Positions 11,618-21,980 of a stretch of DNA of 64,000 nt are shown here, piece by piece. This DNA comes from Triops longicaudatus. Taxonomy: Eukaryota > Arthropoda > Branchiopoda > Notostraca > Triopsidae. The stretch lies in contig JAGQDJ010000103.1 in the NCBI GenBank assembly GCA_022885665.1, positions 1 through 64,000 of the forward strand, read 5' to 3'. Position 1 is the first letter of the stretch. Each line of letters opens with the position of its first letter. The notes beneath the pieces were generated by a model. It was not told where the DNA came from and ran no database searches. It saw only the letters and a program-made list of their open reading frames with translations. Both the position numbers and the translations under genes were made by a program.

Positions 11618-14600
11618 ATGGCCATGTTTATCGGCAGAACTTGGACATTATTGACGGTATTGCTCACTGTTCAATTAAGTGCGGTTTGTGGCAAAATAGA
11701 GAGTCAAAATGCTCAAAAACAATCCTTGTTGATAGAAGAAACGATGGAGACTGCGTTAGAGCAGTTGCTCAACATTCATCCCAGCAAGTGGAAAACAAAG
11801 ACCGTGTCATCGGAAGGAAAGAGTGTAGAGTCGCTAATGCCTTCCTATATGAAGGATTTATATCAGAAATATTCCAAAGGCTACGTGCCCAAATCTTCCA
11901 AACGGCACACGAATACGATCAGGAGTATATTGCCCGTGAAAGGTAATAGTGTCTTAATTCACCCAGCGTGGGTCTTTTTGCTTTTTTTTGTATATGTGGT
12001 GGACAGATAACTGCTGTTCGAGAAATTTGGAAAAAGGACTGACGACTTTTTTGCTGGAACTTCATGCCAGGCCGTGTCTTCTATCAAGGTTTTATTAATC
12101 CCATTCTGTCTCTGTATGACTTGGACCACTTCCAATGACACTTCAAACAGTTCGTAGCATCTTTTATAACGCCATTAAAAGTTCCCTGTTACCTTATACA
12201 AACACGCTCTTAGCCTTGTAATTAGTTCGGGATTTTTTCGAGCCTTCCAGTCATTTTATAAGGTTTTCACGTGATGCCTTTCTGGATCCCACCTGGTCTC
12301 CACACGAAAAGCTTCTAGTAACCCGCTACATTAGGCACTATTGACCTTTGTTTCCCTATAAAATAAAATGCTGACGCGTAGACTACTAGAAGGGAAAATT
12401 AGAAGTCAGTACACAACGGAAAAGTTATGGAAATAGTACAAAATTCATAGGTTACTGAAAACTAATAGTCCACGAGAAAAGTGAGAAGTTGCAGAAAGGC
12501 AATTGGTCAAGGCAATTGGTCAAGCTGCTATTATTCATGCGCGCTAAGTGAAACTGAAAATTTTCATTGAGTGCACGTAGCGGTTGTAACTGTAATTAGA
12601 TCCGAAAAGTAGTTAATGACGCAAGGGAAACATATTAAAATACTTCGATAACTCTTGTAATGCGCATTTGACTCAGTACGTATGTCAGTAAAGTTCCTTA
12701 ATACTGGATGCTGGTGAGCATGTAATATTTGAAGCAAACTCGAAGGCTAATTTGTATCCATGTTCGTTTTTAAAAAATACGTTTATGTCGTAATTGTTTC
12801 AACGAAACCTTCCAACTTCGTCGAATTGTTTTATAGGGCACTGCGTCGACTTCTGTGAGTGCTGTGACGTGTTTAAATTCGAGACGGTTCTTTAAACTGA
12901 CGCTAACAGAAGCTAATTTTGTGAAACTTATTCGTTTAATATAGCGTGTATACTTAACATTCTTACGAGATTCACCACTCACGTGAATTTAACCTCGTAT
13001 ACAGCGGAAAATTATAACCAGTTTATGCATGCCGTTGCTTTTCCTCTCCCTTCGCACCTTTTTCTTTTTTTTTTACAGCACCCATCAAACGCACGCAGTC
13101 ATGCAGCTTGATAGAATATCCTCTTTGCATTTTCCTAACCCCCACCTCGTTATTCCCCCGTATTATAACTCCCTGTCTAATGCTCATTGTTGTAGCGAGG
13201 ACCGCGACGCCTCTTATTCATGCAATGGACGCGCTCGTCGGTATTTTTATGACAGTTTGCGTAGCAAAGAGTTAGCTGAGGTCTTGTGTTTTGAAGGGAG
13301 TTTTACGTGAGAGGGTTCTCAAGGTACACTGGGAGATGTACGGTTGAAAGCGGTGACCGTCAGGAGAATCCTTGTGGCGCCCAACCACATCTACTTTTAC
13401 GGTTTCCTGAAGAATTTTGAAAAGAAGAATATAACCTGACTAGGGAGGATCCGTTTGACTACACGTTAGTGTTCTGTCTTTTTTTCCGTAGGTTTCTTTA
13501 ATGACAACTGAGCTCGGAGAGCTGGTTACCTGTGGTAACATTTAATGACAATATTTGTTGTCGAGTGGAGGGGGGTCTCTTTTAGCTTGGTGGGTTTGGC
13601 CCTGCTTGAGTGAAACCTCCCCGAGTTTTCTTAGCATCGGGTTATTTGACAGGCAAATTTACCCTGGGAATGAGTAAGACAGTTTGCTTTTGGGCTTTCA
13701 GCTGTCAAAAATTTGAATTTTGCCATATTGCCGGGTTGAAAATGAAAAAAGCCTGGGGGAGTGAGTTTCAATTTGCATAGTTGGGTAGGAAGGTCAGAAA
13801 GGAATTTTTGAAGTTGGAAACTACGAGTGAAATTGCCAGATTTCTTCACCTTCGCATTAGTCACATTCACTATTGACGACTTCGATTGTTTTGTAAAGAG
13901 AAAGATTAATGTTTAGTTTTTTTCTTCCGTTTGTGGTCCTTTTTAGGGTCGATAACTAAGAGGTTCTAACACCTGTGCTTTGTCTTGATTGACACAGGAG
14001 GCCCTTCGTTTGGGTGTCGAAAAAAAAGCAGATTGAAACATGCGGGTTCAGCTCTTGAGACCAAGACAAATGAGTTCTGCTCGTTCCTCCAAGGTTTGAC
14101 CAAAGCTGGATCTGTATTAACACCTTCCGAAAATAGTAGGACGTGAAATGGATGATTCGGAGATTGAGCTTTCAGATTATTTCTTTAATCAACCCAAGCA
14201 GTTTTTCCTTCCTTGCTCGAGCCTTCCTTAACAACGTGTAATTTAAAACTCCAGCAAACCCAGCTGGTGCTGCTGCTGAGTATCGCCCGGCTGACTGTCG
14301 GCCAAGCAAGTGCGGGGTAGTCCAGACGAAAAATGTAGGAAAAGTGATAAATACAACAGCAGGTTTCAGGAATTTTCGAACTGGACGTGAGTGTGAGCTT
14401 GTCTGGACTTCGTTAGCACAGGTGTGGTCACTTTATACCCGGCTACTCAGTTTGTGAAGTGTAATCTCATCTAACCATCAACTGTAATGCTTCACCTGTT
14501 CCACACATGGCTGGTGCTATTGAAGCGAGAGAATTTTAGACATTCGGGATACTAGGGCTACTTTGCCTTTCCTAGGGCTTAGAAAAATAAAACAAAAAAC

Positions 14601-17600
14601 GAAAATGAGAGCAGAAGCCTTTCTTATCTATATAGGGTATAAAAACGTGAGTTATCTCGACGCAAGAATGCTGTTTTGAAGTACTCTGTTTTATCACGAT
14701 GCTGTTTTATCATTTTCTACGCTACTCGTACCTTCTTACACAATGATGGCGTGTTTCTCGACCACTTGAAGCTCCACTTGACTGTGAAAGCTTGGTTTCA
14801 ACAAATTCTGCGAACCCAGTACAATTGGTAGCAACGAAATGCCGTTGCGATCTTGCCTTGACTATTTACGGTGGGTACAGAGAAACCGAGACCGAACTTA
14901 CCAGGATTAGCTAATCGCCCCTTCACGTAAAAACCATACTTTCAGACCGCGTTGCCAAATAGAGTTGAAAGCTTTCTAAGTCAAATGTGTTAGACGACCA
15001 CGAGCTTACTATAAATGCATTAAATAAGCATTTTTTTTTCGAAGTTGTGGTGTTCATCATTGCTCAGGAATTTAGAATATTCTAGGCTTTATTCAAAAAA
15101 GCTAAGCTGCGTTGATTTGTGTCAAATCTTGTGAATGGTCTTCATTCCGTAACATCGTATAAAACTTGCAAGCAATTTTATGACCTGTCGCTTTTATTAC
15201 TTGCACCAAACATGTGGAATACGATGCCATTACATTTAGCGGTGGTTGTTTTGTGGAATCGGGTGGCTTTGTGCTGGGGCGGCTCTTGTGTAATTTAACA
15301 CTCAGACGGCACTTTTTATCCAGGCGTTTTATTTGGGAACTCTCAGAAAGTAATTGTTGTACATCCCAGTTATTACGCCAAATGTCAGAAGTTGGAGATA
15401 GTGTCAGGGGCACTTTCTGTTAGAAAAGCACTTGAAGTGAAATATATACGTAAACATCTCATTAAACTGTAGTCCAAGCAATATGACAACGACACGTACG
15501 GTACCCGTTGTATTTAGAGACTTTGTCTCGGAGATTCTGCATCATTATAAGAGCCGTGTAAAAACACGTGAAACGTTGTATGGGAAGAGCAAGTCTTACG
15601 AGCGGCGAAAAGATATAGGATATGCATGTAATTATATTAATTTAGACAGGGAGTCTATATTAGTTTTAAGAAATTGCAGCACTGTAGCGATACTAATTGG
15701 AAAGCGTTGGGGAAGACTCGTTGTTTGAAATTTATGAACTTGGAAGCCCAAAATGTGGTAATTTTGTGCTCAAAAGATTCTCAACTAATAAGGGTTATTA
15801 TATGGGCTTGCGAAACCTTGATCCGTTCACGTGTTTAAAGCGGCTAGTGTTTCTGTCATGTTCCATTTCAGCGATCTCTTTCTTTTTTCTCGTTATCTCC
15901 GTTGCCTATGAGGACGCCCCGTTGTAACGCTTACCATTATATTCATACAGAGTTGCTATAAAAAGCGAGGTCTGTACTGTTGGGCTAATTGTTGGGGGCG
16001 CCGTGTAGTGCGGCAAGAACGACTGATTGCTAGCCTTCGCTTTTATAGAGGTGAAAAAATGAGTCAGGTCGGACTCTCTTTCTCATGTTCCCCATTTTTT
16101 TTTTTACCTTGGTCCCGAAAATGATACCTTTTATCCTGTAGTGTGTTTTAGTTGTAGCAACTCACACTCGAGTGACCGTAGCAGGAGCAAGATATGCAAA
16201 TAGCCCGGGGACTATCTTTATGACGAAAAGCCATTAGGGATGTTGCGAGACAGATGAAAAACCGGGGATGAGATTCAGTCACGACAATCCTCCTATTCCT
16301 GGAGGCTTTGGCACTCTAAAAGTGCTTTCTACATTTCTCACAGCGGTTAGATTCTCAACATGCCGGGAAGAAGGAAAAAGATAAGACACATAAAAAACAA
16401 AAATGAAAATTGATAGTCGGAAACTGCACGGCATTTTGGCCAAACTTCCTTCAGCTTCGGTGGTAGTAAATTTGCAAGGGCACGGTGAAACCGGTAGATT
16501 TCAATTTGTGCAAGCCTGTTGCACTTCGTCATTGTCGGGGGGCAGGGTGAAACTGAAGAGAAATGCAAATAAGAACTCAGCGACTAGACCTGCACTGGGT
16601 ACCTTTTTTGGGATGTGTACCTGCACTGTGAACATTTTCGACGAGTAGTAATAATGATGAGAGATTCTGGATTCTGTCTTGAGAATGATGGCTATGGGCA
16701 CAGGTACGCCTACACTAGAGTCTAAGTCATTAGAGTGATTCGGACTTAAGACTAATGATTCGGAAGATTTTTCCTGTCCAATCATCCTTGAAACGTAGAA
16801 TTGGATGTAAACAATGGATTTTAGACAATGGATTGGAACAAATTTTATTTGCTGAGCTCGGAAACTACTTTTCCAAGCCCCGTGTAGCATGCATTTTCCA
16901 TTACCTGTCCATTTTTCGTTTCACTTATCCCGCGAAGAAGCGAGGCTAGAAGTGGAGATAGCTGTTTGTAGACAGGTTGTTAATGCATAACGAGACTGCT
17001 GCAGCAGGAGTCAGTTTGTTAGGGGTGCATTGTGTCTCATGTCTTGGACTATTTAGCTCGCCATTCATTTGTTAGAGCACGCCTAATATTCAAGAGTAGG
17101 AATTCTCGGAACTTTGTTGGGTGCCCGAGTTTCAAATTTATTGATAAGGCCACGTCAACGATACACAGAGAATAATTTTCAAATAGTGATTTTTTGTTTT
17201 ATTTTTTTGTCCAGGTAATATTCAAGGAGAAGAAATGCTGCTGTTTAATTTGACGTCGGTAAGCTCCTGGCAGGACATTGTCTACACCGAGGTGCATTTT
17301 TTCCAACGCCGGTATCAATCTCCCGACCGAAAACGTTACAAGTTGATTCCCTTGCCCCAAGAATATCGATTAGAAGTCTTTGACATTCACGGCCTCGCCG
17401 TGACGAGCTTAGGCAAATGGAAATTAGGCAAAGGACGCCGAGGATGGCAAGTCCAGGATCTGACAGGGCCGGTGCAAAAAATCCGACAACATGCTGAGCC
17501 ACCTCACCTCCTGGGTTTCAAAATCCAAATTGCTCAAGTAGGAAACAAGCACCGCAAGTATCACTCCGCGCCGCTTAAGTCAGTTCTACGCATGGACCCG

Positions 17601-18930
17601 AGTCCGTTTTTAATAATCTTCTCCAACGAATCCAATAGCAACGGGACTCCATCGTCGCCCGTTGAGTCTACCTTGGAGCCCATTCGTGTCAGTGTGGCGG
17701 GAAAAGGAGATTCAATCTTGCAATATACCCTGGCCGACTCGGCCAAGCCAAAATCCAACAGGAAAAGAACGCAACGGTCACTAGAGGACAACCGTATTGA
17801 AGAAATAGATTACTCTAGTATCCCCCGAACGGCGCGTTCAATCCATGACAATGAACTTCCCGATCTGGATGGATTTTCCAATTACATTCCTCAAAGTCAT
17901 CCGAATATGCTCCAGATCCGAGCACCCAAGTTAAAGAAACCCGTTAGTAAGCCTAAAACAAAGACGACTACTACGACTCCAAAGCCCAAAACCATTCCCT
18001 ATCCCAAAGGATTTTCGGCAGCCAGTTACGCACAGAAATGGATCTCGGACAAGAAACGCAAGGCAAGAAAAAACAAACGCAGGCATAGGAAGTTACCTGA
18101 AGCTTGGCACTACACGCAGCAAGTATGAGACAATCTTCTGTTGAAGGTGTCATTTTCTAATTGTCGCTTTCATGGCAATTTTAGAGCTATGGGAATGAAG
18201 CGCGCCATGAAGCACCGGAAGATTACGGAAATTCTTTATGCCAAAGGCGCAAATTTGTGGTTGACTTTGCAGAAATTGGGTGGAGCGAGTGGATCATTTC
18301 CCCGAAATCCTTTGAAGCTCATTACTGTACAGGCAAATGCCCGTTCCCGTTAAATAAGGTAGGTTGACTCAAGAGTATGCATAGTATGTTTGCCCTAACC
18401 TGCAATTGAAGTTTATAACTTGTTGGCGGGTTATTCTCTGATCTTTTCTTGCAGCCGTCTGGAAATCGAACCAGTTGCGTAAGTAACTGACTGGCGCACG
18501 TTCATCATCCTGTCGCATGCTGTGTTTGTATAGACTGTTTGAATATTTGCTGTTTAGTTCGCACACTGAATGGAAATAATTGTCGAGTCAAAACAGTGTT
18601 GTAAAATGTATAGCAAATTGTATGTTATTTGTATAGCTTCGTTAAATGCCCGGGAAATATTGTCGTAAAATAGCATACAGAGATTTGATCTGACTTCGCA
18701 AAAATGGCTTATGTAGAATTACTTATTTGTGATTCCAGACGCTGAATCCTAGCAATCATGCCACAATCCAGAGCATTGTCCATGCAATCGGCTTACACCC
18801 GGAAGTACCAGCGCCGTGCTGCGTCCCTGACGTGATGTCTTCTGTGACTTTGTTATATTTTGACGATGACCGAAATGTCGTGTTGAAGAATTATCCCAGT
18901 ATGACAGCAGAAACCTGCGCCTGTCGGTGA
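11618..18930 (+). CDS. BMP3-like: BMP3/GDF10-like TGF-beta superfamily ligand, 4 exons
   Basis: Exons 11618-11942, 17215-18122, 18185-18358 and 18739-18930 keep phase and encode 532 residues. The start has a good context (AAACCATGG) and opens a signal peptide (WTLLTVLLTVQLSAVCG). Residues about 110-280 form a TGF-beta prodomain, with FNLTSVSSWQDIVYTEVHFF near its start. A Lys/Thr/Pro-rich stretch and basic clusters follow, with candidate RxxR cleavage sites at 293-296, 313-316, 390-393 and 397-400. The mature domain has the canonical seven cysteines from C430 to the terminal CACR. It also carries IGWSEWIISPKSF, a hallmark of BMP3/GDF10, and LNPSNHATIQSIV and PCCVP. It is a secreted dimeric signal acting through, or antagonising, activin/BMP receptors; which of these cannot be told from sequence. 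Intron 1 is 5.3 kb and intron 2 only 62 bases. A possible extra 24-base exon lies in intron 3. Confidence 0.94.
11943..17214. other. intron 1 of the BMP3-like gene
   Basis: Donor AAAG|GTAATA and acceptor TTTTTTTGTCCAG. The 5.3 kb contain a 13-base exact tandem duplication (12498-12523), scattered short open frames (for example 13029-13310 plus and 15102-15413 minus) and T-rich tracts. No recognisable nested gene or transposase was seen. Long first introns of signalling-ligand genes often hold enhancers, but none can be shown here. Confidence 0.6.
12498..12523. repeat. 13-bp exact tandem duplication
   Basis: The unit GGCAATTGGTCAA occurs twice head to tail inside intron 1 of the ligand gene. 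It is probably a replication-slippage duplication. Confidence 0.9.
18455..18478 (+). other. candidate 24-nt in-frame microexon of the BMP3-like gene
   Basis: Inside intron 3 (18359-18738) a strong acceptor (TTTTCTTGCAG) and a consensus donor (GTAAGT) bracket exactly 24 bases. Both flanking junctions are phase 0, so inclusion would add PSGNRTSC between CPFPLNK and TLNPSNHAT of the mature ligand. That adds one cysteine and one N-glycosylation sequon (NRT). Flanking introns would be 96 and 260 bases. Skipping it gives the family-standard sequence, so it would be an alternative cassette. This is a splice-site prediction by eye; expression is unproven. Confidence 0.4.
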
Positions 18931-19979
18931 ATAACGAAATTCTCTGCTCGTAACAAGGACGAAGAGAATTGACTGAATGAAGTTCGAGTGACCGGTTGGC
19001 AGCGATTGTCGCGTTGCTCATGCGTCGCTCCAAAGCTTTGATCCCATCGATATTTCTTTTCTTGCGAACCAAGGAAAAGTTAAAGAAACGGATCGAACAT
19101 TTTCTGGCTTACTGCTAGTTTATATATGTAAAGAAAATTAATTACAGCTATCTATAGAAAGGATTTTTTTTATCGCAAACAACACGGAGCGAAGGAAATG
19201 AATCTGGAAGTGACATTCGACGATTGACTGAAAAAATGTCCCAAATTTTTGTATTTCAGAACAGAAAGCTTGATATAGATATTTCCAATGAAAATGTTTT
19301 ATTTGACACGAAAGTGCTTCGTTTTTCTTCCCAACGGTATTGTGAAGACACCACTAATTGGCACTTCCCTTTTAAGGATCTTTTTGTCCCCGACGAATGG
19401 GTTCTGTCAAAAGTTTTCCCTTTTTGTGTTTACACAGACCTATCCAAAGTTTTCCCTTTCTTTTTAGAAAAATGTGAATGAAATGTCACTTAATTTATTT
19501 ACAAATGTGTCTTGTTTGTTGGTTATCAAGTTTATTACAAATTCCGCTGTATCTGGGAGATCTTGGGGAACAAGAAAGCCTGGCACAGCATTAGGCTGGC
19601 CAATTTTTATTTGGTTGCGTTATTTTTATTAGCGTTTTATTGTCACCCTTGTGTCACAGTACTTCTAAGTTTTATGGCCTACCTCATGCCGAGTTGGTTC
19701 GGAAAGATTTGAGGCGGAACATTCTTCTTTTTCAATTTATCTTTTCTAATATAAAGAATTTGCGCTAGTCATTTATGGATGTGTTATTTTGGTGTAGCCC
19801 ATCATAAATAGTACGGAAATAGTGTATAGTTCATTATGTACATCGACCTCTTGACTTTCGCAGTGGGTGTCTCTTTACAGCGACATTCGTATATTTTATG
19901 AACTCTCTGGCCCGTGCAACCTATGGATTCGATGTACTGATTGTAGGTTCAATTTATGTACTTTCCGTGCTTATCTAGA

Positions 19980-19985
19980 AATAAA
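19980..19985 (+). promoter_or_regulatory. possible poly(A) signal of the BMP3-like gene
   Basis: AATAAA, the first on the plus strand after the stop codon at 18930. Distance is about 1.05 kb. No closer AATAAA or ATTAAA was found by eye. Confidence 0.35.
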
Positions 19986-20887
19986 AATGCAGAAGGGAAA
20001 GCTAACGCCCGCAACAGACTTGAGTTGCTACGACGAAATTCCTTGCACCTGTAGCGAAGACCCATTATTCGCATCTTTATATTCAGTGCTTTTGTTCACC
20101 AAGTCAAAGAGCCACTTATATCTTAAAAACGGCTAACTTAAATACCATTTCGTAGAAATGACATGATATTACTGTGAAATTCCGTTTCATAAAAATACTT
20201 ATGGGGTTATAATACATGGACTACCTTGGCTTCTCTATTTGACTTTCCAAGAACTGAAAAATATGAGACGGTGAGTAGTTCGATTGACATGAATATGAAT
20301 TGTGCTATGGCCTTACCCGGGTCTTATCGTGCCAAGAATTAAAACGAACCGAATATTTTTTTTTTCGCTTTTTTCCTGGGGGCGGGAGAGAGATTGGAAA
20401 ATGGCAACGTTCGCAAATCCGTCTCAGTTCAGCGTGCCACTATTCACAGCTACTTCCTATTGTGTGACTCCGTATTGTGACAGATAAGCGGTAGATATTG
20501 TGAAAGAAATTCCAAATATGCGACGTTCTACGCTCCCAAGCGGCCACAGTGGTTTTCGCCAACGTCCCCGGACCAATTTCTACAGGGATGTTACATCTTG
20601 CAATAAATGAGGAAAAATATTTTGTAAAAGCTTCAAATGAAATTGTTGATTTGATTTAAACTTTCTCTTTTTCGTTAAAAAGGAACTTTCAGGTAACTTG
20701 TGCAGAGGAGCAAGAATAGCAGCCGCGAGTGAATTTGTCTTGAAACTGTTATAAAAAGAATGACTTAATGTACCTCTCGGTTTCTGATAAAACATTTTAG
20801 TAGTAAATGCCTCATCTTTTTTTCAACTTTGAAGACACGGAGGTATTTCTGTCGCACCCCACATTTATTTTGAATTTTTAGAAATTA

Positions 20888-20950
20888 CAGTTGAATTCCG
20901 ATATTGTCAACGGGTCGAAACGGAGGGTTGATGACAAGAGCGTAGTTGGA
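20888..20950. repeat. terminal fragment of a pogo/Tigger-like miniature transposon
   Basis: After a TA dinucleotide, CAGTTGAATTCCGATATTG resembles the ends of the complete element at 41012-41322. It continues with the same subterminal palindrome layout, GTCAAC then GTTGATGAC. The matching right end was not found, so this is a partial or decayed copy. Confidence 0.5.
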
Positions 20951-21632
20951 AAAGGTAAGGTAAGCCATAACATTAATACGAAAGTTTTCGAGCATAGCAA
21001 GAACATACGCTACTAATATGGTGTCAGAAAAAAACACGTTAGCATTTCATTTCTCTTAGACTGAAGACCTTTCAAGAAACAATTTTTTATGAAAATTTAA
21101 CCACCATTCTTTTTGAGAGTGCTCCATTACCCTAATTCCAGCGACCTAATTCCGTATTTTCGATCAGTATTTTGGAACGGGTCACTATTTCTGTTACGAC
21201 ATTTTCCCATTCAACTGCCAATCTCGGTCTGGGTTCCATTCATTCCTTAGGTGAGAGACAGAAATTGACAAAAGAAGGGGAAATAATTCCGTACTAGAAA
21301 GTGACCCGGCCGAAACACTGATTTCAATGGTTCTTTGCTTTTCCAGCTGTTTTCAATTTTTTATCGTTAGGTGGCGTTACTGTACGAGTGCATCGCGCTC
21401 AATGTTTTGTGCGCCCGTTGCGCTCAAAAAACGGAAAACAGCACGCTTGTATCTTTGAAAACGCACTCGTTGAAGCGCTCTAATTAGTGTAATTATAATT
21501 TCTCAATAAAAAAATATCGTTCCGTGTCGTTGAAGAGATTATGAAAGTAAGACCAGAATTCAAATAAACGCGCTTCGAGTCGAATGCTAGGCAAAGCCAG
21601 GTGCTTCACTACTGCCATCTGCGTCTCTCGCC

Positions 21633-21648
21633 ATTGGTCGAATTTGAG
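21633..21648 (+). promoter_or_regulatory. inverted CCAAT box and CHR-like motif upstream of MELK
   Basis: An ATTGG (inverted CCAAT) at 21633-21637 is followed six bases later by TTTGAG (21643-21648), one mismatch from the cell-cycle homology region TTTGAA. Vertebrate G2/M genes, including MELK, use CCAAT plus CHR control. A perfect TTTGAA also occurs near 21455. This is motif resemblance only, lying about 100 bases before the inferred splice donor of the non-coding first exon. Confidence 0.25.
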
Positions 21649-21749
21649 TTCACAGACAACGGCGGTTAGTGTGGATCTGCTTTTAGCAAGTGAACGAATG
21701 TGTATGTGACGGTTCTCCGATAAACAAAAGAATTTTGTAACTTTTTAAA

Positions 21750-21963
21750 GTAAGCCTAAGTATAACGTATTAGTGTTGTAGCTACTTTGACGTTTAGCTT
21801 TCACTGATAACTAAATTTTATTTAGTATATTTTTTTCCTATGCAATTAAGCATATTTTGCCCACGTGTGAAGGTGTTGGTTACAACGTTCTTTTCTCAAG
21901 TTTCTACTTTCTTCTTTAAGTTTTAAGAAGTTTATTTATATGTGCTGTTCATTACATTTGTAG
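21750..21963 (+). other. inferred 5'UTR intron of MELK
   Basis: A donor AAA|GTAAGC at 21750 pairs with an acceptor ATTTGTAG ending at 21963, 17 bases before the MELK start codon. If real, the gene has a non-coding first exon ending at 21749. The pyrimidine content of the acceptor is modest. Confidence 0.45.
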
Positions 21964-21980
21964 AATCTTCAATCTTTACA

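Larger units (their letters stand above)
18931..21749. other. 3' flank of the ligand gene and MELK 5' region
   Basis: The first AATAAA after the ligand stop is at 19980-19985, so the 3'UTR may be about 1 kb. Short ORFs at 19224-19481 and 19867-20136 lie in this presumed UTR and look non-coding. A 16-base direct repeat (AAAGTTTTCCCTTT core) occurs near 19408 and 19446. A transposon end lies at 20888. Upstream of MELK (about 21350-21749) is presumed promoter and non-coding first exon. Confidence 0.5.
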
